A stretch of 35,212 nt of DNA from NCBI GenBank assembly GCA_016780995.1, contig JADHKZ010000006.1, forward strand, positions 1 through 35,212. Reading direction: 5' to 3'. This DNA is from Thermoleophilia bacterium (GTDB lineage Bacteria > Actinomycetota > Thermoleophilia > Miltoncostaeales > Miltoncostaeaceae). Made by a program: the position numbers and the translations under genes. The notes below the pieces were generated by a model, which was not told the origin of the DNA, made no database searches, and worked only from the letters and a program-made list of their open reading frames with translations. This document shows, piece by piece, positions 1-6,447 of this stretch (positions within the stretch are counted from its first letter, which is position 1; each line of letters opens with the position of its first letter).

Positions 1-117
1 CGGCACCACCGTGACGGCCGTGAGCAGGAGGAACAGCCAGGGCTCGCGCCGGTACATCTGCCAGGCGCGCGCCAGCAGTTCGCCGAAGGTGAACGGGCCG
101 GGCTCTGCGTCAGTCAA
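1..117 (-). CDS. membrane protein, N-terminal fragment (runs off window)
   Basis: Only the first 39 codons are present; the gene continues beyond position 1. The N-terminus reads as a short hydrophilic lead containing FTFGELLARAW, then a basic stretch (YRREPW), then a hydrophobic helix (LFLLLTAVTVVP). That pattern resembles actinobacterial multi-helix membrane proteins annotated as glycerophosphodiester phosphodiesterase membrane domain-like, but the fragment is too short to be sure. The chosen start is TTG at 117-115, overlapping the stop of the upstream Cys-rich gene by 8 nt, which implies translational coupling. An in-frame ATG lies at 57-55, but using it would remove the conserved-looking lead. 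Confidence 0.5.
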   Translation of the reverse strand, partial: MTDAEPGPFTFGELLARAWQMYRREPWLFLLLTAVTVVP

Positions 118-541
118 TGGGCTCGTAGGGGACGGCGTCACGCACCAGGTCGCCGGCGTCCAGGCCTGCGCTCTGCATGAAGAAGGGCGTGAGCAGGTTC
201 AGGGTGTGGCGGCAGGCCGGACAGATGGGCAGCGGCGGCGGAGCCGGGATGCCCGGGGTCTCGCCGCGCAGGGAGTACGGGGATCCCGAGTACCGGGCGC
301 ATGCGCCGCACTCCTGCCCGCGGGTGTCCAGGCGCACCAGGTCCCAGCCCGACGCGCCGATCTGGGCCAGCCAGCCCTCGTGGCGCGCGGAGTACTCCGC
401 GGCCTCGCGCGCCAGCGCGGCGCGGTCGTCCGCCGTCCAGCCATCGCGGATGGCCCGCGCGAACACCGGGGGAGGGTCGGGGATGTGCCGGAACCGCTCG
501 GTCCAGGCATCGATCTCGGCGTCCCAGTCGCGGTCGGCCAC
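110..541 (-). CDS. hypothetical Cys-rich protein, possible metal-binding
   Basis: A 143-residue soluble protein of unknown function. The N-terminal two thirds are acidic and Trp/Asp-rich (WDAEIDAWTERF near the start). The C-terminus holds two Cys pairs: CGAC, then about 27 residues later CPAC followed by RHTL. Spacing and a Pro-rich linker suggest a zinc-binding treble. The start is GTG at 541-539, preceded by GGAGGA lying inside the end of mqnD, whose stop codon is 4 nt upstream, so the two genes form an operon. A longer reading into mqnD exists but would ignore this ribosome site. The CxxC...PPP...CxxCRH layout loosely recalls the C-termini of phage minor head proteins; that is a resemblance, not an assignment. 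Confidence 0.7.
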   Translation of the reverse strand: MADRDWDAEIDAWTERFRHIPDPPPVFARAIRDGWTADDRAALAREAAEYSARHEGWLAQIGASGWDLVRLDTRGQECGACARYSGSPYSLRGETPGIPAPPPLPICPACRHTLNLLTPFFMQSAGLDAGDLVRDAVPYEPID

Positions 542-545
542 CGGG

Positions 546-1385
546 TCAGTCCTCCACGAAGTCCACGGGGACCTCGTGGTCGATGAGGCCCGCCTCCACG
601 CCGCGGCGAAGCAGCTGGCGCACGGCCTCACGGCCATCCTCGCCGTAGTCGAGGGTGCGCTCGTTCACGTACATCCCCACGAACCGGTCGTTCAGGTCGT
701 CGTCCAGTCCGCGGCCGTACTCGGCGGCGTACGCCAGCGCGCCCTCGCGGTGGTCGAGGCTGTACTGGATGCTCTCGCGCAGGATGTGCGACAGCTCCAC
801 CATGGTCTCCTCGCCCAGGTCGCGCCGCACCACGTTCCCCCCCAGCGGCAGGGGCAGGCCGCCCGTGAGCTCATGCCACCAGGTGCCGAGGTCCAGCACG
901 TTCACCAGTCCCTGGTCCTGGTAGGTGAGCTGGCCCTCGTGAATGACCAGCCCGGCGTCGGCGGTGCCGTCGGCCACCACGTCGAGGATCTGGTCGAAGG
1001 GCACGATGAGCGGGTCGTCGACACGCCCGGCCGCCAGCTGCAGCTCCAGGAAGGCGCTGGTGAGGGTGCCGGGGATGGCCACCTTCATGCGCGGGAGGTC
1101 GGCGGGGTCCACGGGCTCGCGGGCCACCACCATGGGGCCGTACTGCTCGCCCATGGAGGCACCGTGCGGAAGCAGGCGGTACTTGTCGGACACCGTGGCG
1201 TAGGCGTGGATGGAAATGGCCGACACTTCGAGGCGCCCCTCCATGGCCCAGCGGTTGAGCGTCTCGATGTCGCGCAGGAGGTGCTCGAATTCGAACTCCC
1301 CGGTGGGGATGAGGTCCTTCGCGAGCGCGTAGAACATGAACGCGTCGTCGGGGTCGGGACTATGACCCAGGCGGATCAGCGTCAT
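546..1385 (-). CDS. mqnD: 1,4-dihydroxy-6-naphthoate synthase, MqnD family
   Basis: A 279-residue cytoplasmic enzyme of the futalosine menaquinone pathway, which converts cyclic de-hypoxanthine futalosine to 1,4-dihydroxy-6-naphthoate. It starts with the family signature GHSPDPDDAFMFYAL and continues with DIETLNRWAMEGRLEV, GASMGEQYGPMVVA, the ligand-pocket block LVIHEGQLTY (whose His corresponds to the catalytic His of characterised MqnD) and DLGTWWHELTGGLPLPLG. Length matches the family. The sister enzyme MqnA begins differently, so MqnD is preferred. The ATG is preceded by GGAGGA about 9 nt upstream, and TAGGCT (1412-1417, complement) could be its -10. It heads a unit with the Cys-rich protein and the membrane protein at the window edge. 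No other mqn gene lies in the window. Confidence 0.9.
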   Translation of the reverse strand: MTLIRLGHSPDPDDAFMFYALAKDLIPTGEFEFEHLLRDIETLNRWAMEGRLEVSAISIHAYATVSDKYRLLPHGASMGEQYGPMVVAREPVDPADLPRMKVAIPGTLTSAFLELQLAAGRVDDPLIVPFDQILDVVADGTADAGLVIHEGQLTYQDQGLVNVLDLGTWWHELTGGLPLPLGGNVVRRDLGEETMVELSHILRESIQYSLDHREGALAYAAEYGRGLDDDLNDRFVGMYVNERTLDYGEDGREAVRQLLRRGVEAGLIDHEVPVDFVED

Positions 1386-1437
1386 GCGGTGGTTCCTCCG
1401 GTCGGGATACGAGCCTAGGAACCCTATCGCCGCCCGG

Positions 1438-1872
1438 CTACTCGGGGCGGGGTGAATCGTCCCTGAGCACGCACATGCCCTCGCCCTCGGCCACCAGCAC
1501 GTCGCCCGCGTGGATGCTCACCACCGCGCGGAACCCGCGGTCGCTCTTCTGGATGAGGCGGCCGCGAAGCGTGAGCTCCACGCCCTCCAGCGGTACTGGC
1601 TTGCGCAACCAGTAGCGCACCTTGGCGGTCATGCCCCACAGGTCGTGCGGCGCGCCGGCGTACACCAGCATCTCGTCCACCAGCAGGCCGATGATGCCCC
1701 CGTGCAGGCGGTCGGCCCAGCCCTGGAACCGCGCGTCGGGGGTCCATGTGGCCACCGCGTCGGTGCCGTCGCGGTACACGTGGAGGCCCAGGCCCGACTC
1801 GTTCTCCGATCCGCACACGAAGCAGTGCGTGATGTCGGGCGGGTTCAGCAGATCACGGGCGTCGGTGCTCAT
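1438..1872 (-). CDS. PaaI-type hotdog-fold thioesterase
   Basis: A 144-residue single hotdog domain, the usual size for small acyl-CoA thioesterases of the PaaI/4HBT type. The N-terminus carries HCFVCGSENESGLGL, typical of this subgroup. The core has FQGWADRLHGGIIGLLVDEML, the conserved substrate-pocket helix with the HGG turn, then strands ending in VLVAEGEGMCVL. The likely role is hydrolysis of an acyl-CoA thioester; the substrate cannot be read from sequence. The start is ATG at 1872-1870. There is no Shine-Dalgarno site; instead CACCAT lies 6 nt upstream as part of a palindrome shared with ogt, consistent with a leaderless transcript. Confidence 0.85.
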   Translation of the reverse strand: MSTDARDLLNPPDITHCFVCGSENESGLGLHVYRDGTDAVATWTPDARFQGWADRLHGGIIGLLVDEMLVYAGAPHDLWGMTAKVRYWLRKPVPLEGVELTLRGRLIQKSDRGFRAVVSIHAGDVLVAEGEGMCVLRDDSPRPE

Positions 1873-1889
1873 GCCACCATGGTGGCATG
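1870..1889. promoter_or_regulatory. 20-bp perfect palindrome holding both divergent start codons
   Basis: CATGCCACCATGGTGGCATG is a perfect inverted repeat. Its outermost triplets are the start codons of the thioesterase (minus, 1872-1870) and ogt (plus, 1887-1889). Each strand offers the same -10-like CACCAT six nt before its ATG (1875-1880 plus, 1879-1884 minus), so the two candidate -10 boxes overlap by two bases. It may be a regulator site or simply a symmetrical back-to-back leaderless promoter. Confidence 0.6.
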
Positions 1890-2354
1890 GCCGGATGGGT
1901 GGCGCAGGTGGCGCGCGTGCCGACCGAGCACGGCGCCCGGTGGATGGCCTGGGGCGATGGCGGCCTGGTGGCGGCCGCGCGCTCGCGCGGCGATGCCGAG
2001 CGGCGCGCGCGTGCCGCCGGGGCCGTCCGGGTGGAGGATGGCGAGGCGGGCCCGGTGCCCGCGCACCCGGACTGGTCGCGACTGCCCGGGGGGTTCGCGG
2101 GTCGCGCGCTGCGCGCCTGCCACGGCATCCCACGGGGGCAGGTGATCACCTATGCGCAGTTGGCCGCCCGGGCCGGGAGCCCGGGTGCCGCGCGCGCGGC
2201 GGGAACGGCCATGGCCCGCAACCCGCTGCCCGTGGTGATCCCCTGCCACCGCGTGGTGCGCGCCGACGGGGGCGTGGGGGCGTACTCGGCGGGCGGCAGC
2301 GGGGCCAAGCGGCGCATGCTGCGGGCGGAGGGGGCGCTGCCGAAAGGCGCCTGA
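1887..2354 (+). CDS. ogt: methylated-DNA-[protein]-cysteine S-methyltransferase
   Basis: A 155-residue suicide DNA repair protein that removes the alkyl group from O6-alkylguanine. The C-terminal domain holds the recognition helix region (GFAGRALRACHGIPRGQVITYAQLA, Arg-finger and minor-groove contacts) and the active-site motif IPCHRVV with the acceptor Cys at residue 120, then GGVGAYSAG and a C-terminal KRRMLRAEG. The N-terminal domain is short and poorly conserved, as is common in this family. The start is ATG at the edge of the palindrome shared with the divergent thioesterase. No ribosome site is visible, suggesting a leaderless message. secG follows 21 nt downstream with its own promoter-like hexamer. 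Confidence 0.92.
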   Translation: MAGWVAQVARVPTEHGARWMAWGDGGLVAAARSRGDAERRARAAGAVRVEDGEAGPVPAHPDWSRLPGGFAGRALRACHGIPRGQVITYAQLAARAGSPGAARAAGTAMARNPLPVVIPCHRVVRADGGVGAYSAGGSGAKRRMLRAEGALPKGA

Positions 2355-2375
2355 TCGCTGCTACTGTGCCGCGCC

Positions 2376-2609
2376 GTGATCGCGTTACTGGTCGTCATCC
2401 ACGTGCTGCTGTGCGTGCTGCTCATCGCACTGGTGCTCATGCACAGCGGCAAGGACTCCGGTCTGTCCGGCGCCTTCGGCGTGGGCGGCGGCGCCAGTGC
2501 GTACGGCGGGTCGTCCGCCATCGTGGAGCGCAACCTCACCCGCATCACCATCGTGGTGGCCGTGCTGTTCTTCCTGATGACGTATGTGCTGGGCACGGTG
2601 CTGACCTAG
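2376..2609 (+). CDS. secG: preprotein translocase subunit SecG
   Basis: A 77-residue inner-membrane protein, the auxiliary subunit of the SecYEG channel. It has two hydrophobic helices (residues about 2-22 and 54-74) separated by a Gly/Ser-rich cytoplasmic loop (GLSGAFGVGGGASAYGG), the standard SecG plan and length. The GTG start lies 8 nt after TACTGT (2362-2367), a -10-like hexamer, with no ribosome site between, so it is probably leaderless. A second small membrane protein gene follows at 2671. Confidence 0.93.
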   Translation: MIALLVVIHVLLCVLLIALVLMHSGKDSGLSGAFGVGGGASAYGGSSAIVERNLTRITIVVAVLFFLMTYVLGTVLT

Positions 2610-2670
2610 GGACAGTCAGCCCACCCGCCGGGAACGGCCCGCCCCCCGGCCGCTCGGTAGAGTCCTCCGC

Positions 2671-2823
2671 GTGGAGACCTCAATCATTCGCTCGCTGCCG
2701 GTCAAGTTCGTGGGCGCCTTCATCGCGCTCGTAATCGCCGGCATCGTCCTCTACCTCGTCGGCGTGCTGTCGATGTACATGATCGCGTGGGCCGTGTGGC
2801 TCATCCAGGCGATCTTCGGGTAG
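2671..2823 (+). CDS. small single-helix membrane protein, 50 aa
   Basis: A short gene: GTG start, 50 residues, TAG stop. After a short polar lead (VETSIIRSLPVK) it is almost entirely hydrophobic, one long or two short helices (FVGAFIALVIAGIVLYLVGV, then WAVWLIQAIF). No family is recognised. Support for it being real: TAGAGT (2658-2663) lies exactly 7 nt before the GTG, matching the leaderless pattern of neighbouring genes; codon third positions are GC-rich; and a strong hairpin follows the stop. Being next to secG, a membrane-insertion link is possible but unproven. Confidence 0.7.
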   Translation: METSIIRSLPVKFVGAFIALVIAGIVLYLVGVLSMYMIAWAVWLIQAIFG

Positions 2824-2846
2824 GGGAAGCACACACCAGCTGATGC

Positions 2847-2878
2847 ACGACGGGCCGCCCCTCGGGGCGGCCCGTCGT
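2847..2878. terminator. strong bidirectional hairpin terminator
   Basis: A 15-bp perfect GC-rich stem (2847-2861 with 2864-2878) and a very tight loop. It sits between the plus-strand small membrane gene and the minus-strand tRNA-Leu, so it can end transcription from both sides. There is no clear T-run, as is usual in very GC-rich actinobacteria. Confidence 0.75.
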
Positions 2879-2899
2879 CGTTGCGGTACTTCATCCTGA

Positions 2900-2984
<85 letters not shown>

Positions 2985-3042
2985 ATTGGTGGCCGCCCAT
3001 CCCGTGAGCAGCGCGGGGCAATGTAGCAGCAGGAGCCAGTGC

Positions 3043-3064
3043 TAGGGTGGCGAACACCAGTTCG
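3043..3064 (+). promoter_or_regulatory. lexA promoter with SOS (LexA) box
   Basis: TAGGGT (3043-3048) is a -10-like hexamer. Two bases downstream, CGAACACCAGTTCG (3051-3064) is an exact match to the actinobacterial LexA box CGAAC-N4-GTTCG. Placement over the transcription start region implies repression by LexA, i.e. autoregulation. About 26 nt of leader remain before the lexA ATG. Confidence 0.88.
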
Positions 3065-3090
3065 ACATTCCCGACCCGAGGGCACCCACC

Positions 3091-3696
3091 ATGGCGAGCG
3101 CACCCACCGGCAGGCAGGCCGAGATCCTGGCCTTCATCGAGGACCACGTCGACCGGCATGGCTACCCGCCCACCGTCCGCGAGATCGGCCAGGGCGTGGG
3201 GCTGGCGTCGCCGTCCACGGTGCACCGGCACCTGGAGAAGCTGGAGCAGGGCGGGCACCTGCGCCGCGACGCCTCCAAGCCGCGCGCCATGTTGGTGGGC
3301 CTGCAGGGCGGGCGCTCCGCGGAGCGGTCCGGTCCGCCGCCCATGACCCTGCCGCTGGTGGGCGCGGTGGCCGCGGGCGCGCCCATCCTGGCCGAGGAGC
3401 ACGTGCAGGACCACGTGGCGGCGCCGTTCGCCGCCGACTACCTGCTGCGGGTCAAGGGCGACTCCATGATCAACGCGGGCATCCTCGACGGCGACCTGGT
3501 GGCGGTGAAGCAGCAGGACACGGCGCGCGATGGCGAGATCGTGGTGGCGCTCATGGGCGAGGAGGCCACGGTGAAGCGGGTGTACCGCGAGCCGGGCGGC
3601 GTGCGGCTGGAGGCCGAGAACGACGCCTACGACCCCATCCGCGGCACCGACATCAGCGTGATCGGCCGCGTGGTGGGCGTGATGCGCGACCTCTAG
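3091..3696 (+). CDS. lexA: SOS repressor LexA
   Basis: A 201-residue autocleaving repressor of DNA-damage genes. The N-terminal winged helix (about 5-68) includes GYPPTVREIGQGVGLASPSTVHRHL. The linker reaches the cleavage site Ala95-Gly96 in VAAGAPI. The C-terminal peptidase domain has the catalytic Ser125 (VKGDSM) and Lys162 (ATVKRV), 37 residues apart as in E. coli LexA. All catalytic elements are intact. Its own LexA box lies just upstream. The ATG at 3091 gives the normal family N-terminus. rnpB begins about 30 nt after the stop. Confidence 0.97.
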   Translation: MASAPTGRQAEILAFIEDHVDRHGYPPTVREIGQGVGLASPSTVHRHLEKLEQGGHLRRDASKPRAMLVGLQGGRSAERSGPPPMTLPLVGAVAAGAPILAEEHVQDHVAAPFAADYLLRVKGDSMINAGILDGDLVAVKQQDTARDGEIVVALMGEEATVKRVYREPGGVRLEAENDAYDPIRGTDISVIGRVVGVMRDL

Positions 3697-3716
3697 GGCG
3701 GCGGCCCCGGGGGCGA

Positions 3717-3722
3717 TACCCT
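3717..3722 (+). promoter_or_regulatory. candidate rnpB -10 element
   Basis: TACCCT lies about 6 nt before the inferred 5' end of RNase P RNA, the spacing expected for a sigma-70-type -10. It sits in the short gap after lexA, so rnpB probably does not depend on the SOS promoter. Confidence 0.5.
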
Positions 3723-3727
3723 GCAGG

Positions 3728-4055
3728 AGCCGGCTAGGCAGTCGCGGGGCCCCGTGCCTCGAGGAAAGTCCGGACACCGAAGAGCAGGGTGCTGGCTAAC
3801 GGCCAGCCGGGGAAACCCGAGGGAAAGTGCCACAGAAACGAAACCGCCCCTCCGGGGGTAAGGGTGAAAAGGTGCGGTAAGAGCGCACCAGCGGTCCGGT
3901 GACGGGCCGGCTGGGTAAACCCCACCCGGTGCAAGGCCAAATCGGGACGTTCGCAGGTTGCTCGCCGAGTCCCAGGTAGGCCGCATGAGGCGCCCGGCAA
4001 CGGGCGTCCCAGATGGATGACTGCCCACGACAGAATCCGGCTTACGGTCGGCTAA
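3728..4055 (+). ncRNA. rnpB: RNase P RNA, bacterial class A
   Basis: The catalytic RNA that removes tRNA 5' leaders. Diagnostic conserved blocks are present: GAGGAAAGTCCGGAC at 3761-3775, then GGGAAACCCGAGGGAAAGTGCCACAG-type sequence after 3810, GGTAAGAGCGCACC near 3876, GTAAACCCC near 3914, and the closing ACAGAATCCGGCTTAC near 4029-4044. The 5' AGCCGG (about 3729) pairs with 3' TCGGCT (about 4048-4053) to form P1, which sets the ends to within a few bases. The 3' end overlaps by a few bases the stop codon of the convergent HTH gene. Confidence 0.95.
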
Positions 4056-4765
4056 CCCGGGGGCCCCGCAAGGGGCCCCCGGTACGTCATGCCCCGCACC
4101 AGCCCGGCGGTGATGTGCTCCACGGCGGCGCGCAGGGCATCCACGGCGCCTGGCTCCACCTGCACGCCCGCGGCGGTGGCCGCACGGGCCTCGTCCATGA
4201 CGGCCTCCGACAGGCGGCGGTCGCGCAGTATCACCTCCACCTCCTGGCCCCGCGCCGTGCCGCGCAGGCCCATGGCCTGCGCGCGCTCGTCCAGCTGGCC
4301 CAGGCGCCCGGTCTGCAGGGCCCGGGCCAGCGGCCGCACGTAGCGCTGGGCCTCGGTCATGGCCGCAGTGGCGCCCGGCACGGCCACGGGCAGGGACGGG
4401 GCCTGCCCGGGGTGCTCGCGCAGCCGTCGGGCGATGGCCTCGGTGCGACGCACCAGGTGACGCGCGAGCAGCGGGCAGGGCGCGAACTCCAGCGCCGCGG
4501 GCGCGGGGGTGACCGCCCGCGGCGGCGGCGCGTCGGCTCCGCGCAGCCAGTCGGCCAGCTCCTCCACCTCGAACCGGCGGTGCCCGCCGGCGGTGCGGTG
4601 GCATGGCACGCGGCCCGAGTCGGCCCATGCGCGGATGGTGGGCACGCTCACGCCCAGCAGGGCAGCGGCCTCGCTGGTGGTGAGGGTGCGGCGGCCCGGG
4701 GCCAGTTGCCGCTCGCGCACGCCCAGCCACCTGCGGGCTGAGCGCGCAGGGGGATCAGTCGTCAT
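4052..4765 (-). CDS. MerR/BldC-like helix-turn-helix regulator
   Basis: A 237-residue protein. Residues about 27-75 form an excisionase/MerR-type winged helix: [38 protein letters not shown], with the typical GGHRRF wing. This is followed by EEVADWL-like sequence, a Pro-rich linker and an Ala/Arg-rich all-helical C-terminal region (about 95-230) of unknown ligand. Likely a DNA-binding transcription factor; its target is not evident. The ATG overlaps the end of the upstream small membrane gene by 11 nt, so the pair is cotranslated. The last residues and stop lie inside the rnpB terminator and 3' end. Confidence 0.85.
   Translation of the reverse strand: MTTDPPARSARRWLGVRERQLAPGRRTLTTSEAAALLGVSVPTIRAWADSGRVPCHRTAGGHRRFEVEELADWLRGADAPPPRAVTPAPAALEFAPCPLLARHLVRRTEAIARRLREHPGQAPSLPVAVPGATAAMTEAQRYVRPLARALQTGRLGQLDERAQAMGLRGTARGQEVEVILRDRRLSEAVMDEARAATAAGVQVEPGAVDALRAAVEHITAGLVRGMTYRGPLAGPPG
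4057..4082. terminator. rnpB terminator, also coding on the opposite strand
   Basis: An 11-bp perfect stem CCGGGGGCCCC / GGGGCCCCCGG closed by a GCAA tetraloop, just after rnpB. On the minus strand the same bases encode the last residues of the HTH protein (4052-4765), so the hairpin serves both transcripts. Confidence 0.8.
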
Positions 4766-4958
4766 CGGGGAACGCGCGGCCCCGGGCGTCGATGAGCATC
4801 GCGGTCACCACCACGACCACCATCAGCACCACGCCCAGGGTGAGCGCCGCCCCCAGGCGTGCGCCGCCCGCCCAGGCAAGCCAGGTGGACACCACGCCCA
4901 CCACCACGGCGATGACCCACGCGATGGCGTCGGAGCGGTTGAATCCCAGCGGCCACAT
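4755..4958 (-). CDS. small two-helix membrane protein, 67 aa
   Basis: Two hydrophobic helices (about residues 11-30 and 36-56) linked by a short Gly/Ala turn, then an acidic C-terminal tail ending DDD. No family is recognised. It overlaps the downstream HTH gene by 11 nt and could anchor or sense for it, but this is inference from position only. The start ATG at 4958 follows a 21-nt gap after the alpha-E-like gene. Confidence 0.7.
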   Translation of the reverse strand: MWPLGFNRSDAIAWVIAVVVGVVSTWLAWAGGARLGAALTLGVVLMVVVVVTAMLIDARGRAFPDDD

Positions 4959-4979
4959 GCCGTGAGGATAGCCCGCGGG

Positions 4980-5816
4980 TCAGGCCGCCACGGGGCGCCC
5001 GGTCATCGGCCGCGCGGCCACGGCCGCGGCGATGGCGCCGATGCCATCGAGGGCGGACCCGATGGCGCCCACCGGGTCGTGATGGAGATCCTCCTCCAGC
5101 GCCGGGTCGCCCAGCCGTGCCGCGGTGGCGCGCGCCATGGCCAGCGCGCCGGGCTCGGCCGCCCCCGTGCGCGATAGCGCGAACAGCGACGCCACCACCT
5201 CGTCCACCGATCGCGCCACCGACATGGGCAGGCGGGCATCGCGCACCAGTTCCGCCGGCCCCCCGGCACCGGCCACCAGCCCGGCCGCGTGCCAGATGGC
5301 CTCCGAGGCGGACGGGTCGTCGCGCACTGCGGTGGCGCAGGCCAGCAGGAGGGCGCTCATCCACGCTGCCCGCGGCAGGTACGTGCCGAGGCGCATCACG
5401 TGCCACGCCTCGTCGCGCGGCAGGGCGTCGTCCGCCAGCCCCCGCACGGCTGCCACCTCGCGTCGCACCACCGCCGATGCGCCGCGGGGGTCGAGGGCGT
5501 TGGCTCCCCCGGACTGCGCGTGCGCGGCGCCCACCGCGTGCGCCAGTGCCTCGGTGACGTCGGCGGGCAGGACGTCGCCGGCCGCGGCCGCTGCCAGGGC
5601 GGCCTGCTCCAGATGCCGCGCCGCCAGCGCGCCGCCCGTGCCCATCTTGGGCACCAGGCCCTCGGGCCCTGCGGCGGCGAGTGCCGAGAACGCCGCCGCG
5701 GGGCCCGCGCCGTGGCGCGCCGCCAGGGCGCGGGCCCCCAGTACCCGCGCCGACGCGTCGGCGCGCTCCAGCGCGGCCGCGAACTCGTGGATGGACGTGC
5801 ACGATCCCCCCGACAT
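4980..5816 (-). CDS. alpha-E (DUF403)-like helical protein, divergent
   Basis: A 278-residue, Ala-rich, all-helical protein. Two segments echo the two halves of the alpha-E domain: FAAALERADASARVLG near the N-terminus (family: GRYLERAENTARLL) and LPRDEAWHVMRLGTYLPRAAWMSALLL in the middle (family: DEGWRFLRLGRYLERADQTARLL). The Glu-Arg pair is kept in the first and altered to Pro-Arg in the second. Alpha-E proteins usually accompany an ATP-grasp ligase and a transglutaminase-like protease; none is present here. The start is ATG at 5816, exactly 7 nt after TAGCCT (5824-5829, complement), a leaderless arrangement that excludes the longer in-frame reading to 5900. The family call is moderate. Confidence 0.6.
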   Translation of the reverse strand: MSGGSCTSIHEFAAALERADASARVLGARALAARHGAGPAAAFSALAAAGPEGLVPKMGTGGALAARHLEQAALAAAAAGDVLPADVTEALAHAVGAAHAQSGGANALDPRGASAVVRREVAAVRGLADDALPRDEAWHVMRLGTYLPRAAWMSALLLACATAVRDDPSASEAIWHAAGLVAGAGGPAELVRDARLPMSVARSVDEVVASLFALSRTGAAEPGALAMARATAARLGDPALEEDLHHDPVGAIGSALDGIGAIAAAVAARPMTGRPVAA

Positions 5817-5945
5817 GCCCCGCAGGCTAGGCCCGGGCCCGCGGCGGGTCGTCATACCTGCGTCCAATCCTCGGCCCGATCGCTTGTGCATGGGTCGCAC
5901 CCGTCGCGTAGCGTCGCGCCGTCACGCGTCACCGAGGAGGAACAC

Positions 5946-6407
5946 ATGGCCAAGCTCGCACCCGGGGACACCGCACCCGACTTCACGCTGCCGTCCGACG
6001 GCGGGGACGACGTGACCCTGTCCGCCCTGCGGGGCGCGCCGGTGGTGCTGGTGTTCTATCCCAAGGCCATGACCTCGGGCTGCACGCAGCAGGCCTGCGG
6101 GTTCCGCGACGTGCTGGCCCGGTTCGGCGAGGTGGGGGCCACCGTGCTGGCCATCAGCCCGGATCCGGTGAAGCAGCTGGTGAAGTTCCGCGAGAAGGAG
6201 GGGCTCACGTTCCCCCTGCTCTCGGACGAATCGCACGAGGTGCTGGAGGCCTACGGGGTGTGGGTGGAGAAGTCGATGTACGGGAAGAAGTACATGGGCG
6301 TGGAGCGCAGCACGTTCGTGGTGGGCCCGGATGGCCTTCTGCAGCACGCTGACTACAAGGTGAAGCCCGCTGGCGACGCCGCGAGGGTGCTCGGCCTGCT
6401 GGGCTGA
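5946..6407 (+). CDS. bcp: thiol peroxidase, Bcp/PrxQ-type peroxiredoxin
   Basis: A 153-residue cytosolic peroxiredoxin that reduces hydroperoxides with electrons from thioredoxin. The N-terminus (LAPGDTAPDFTLPSDGG) and the catalytic loop FYPKAMTSGCTQQACGFRD are typical. The peroxidatic Cys is residue 46 and the resolving Cys residue 51, the one-helix spacing of the BCP class. Later blocks (AISPDPVKQLVKFREKEGLTFPLLSD, STFVVGPDG) are intact. The Asp usual before the TxGCT motif is replaced by Met, a minor oddity. The ATG has a good ribosome site (GAGGAGGAACAC). A nitroreductase and rhodanese follow on the same strand, suggesting a redox-stress group. Confidence 0.93.
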   Translation: MAKLAPGDTAPDFTLPSDGGDDVTLSALRGAPVVLVFYPKAMTSGCTQQACGFRDVLARFGEVGATVLAISPDPVKQLVKFREKEGLTFPLLSDESHEVLEAYGVWVEKSMYGKKYMGVERSTFVVGPDGLLQHADYKVKPAGDAARVLGLLG

Positions 6408-6447
6408 CCGGTACGCTCCCGCGCGTACGAAATGTCGGAGGTTCCCC

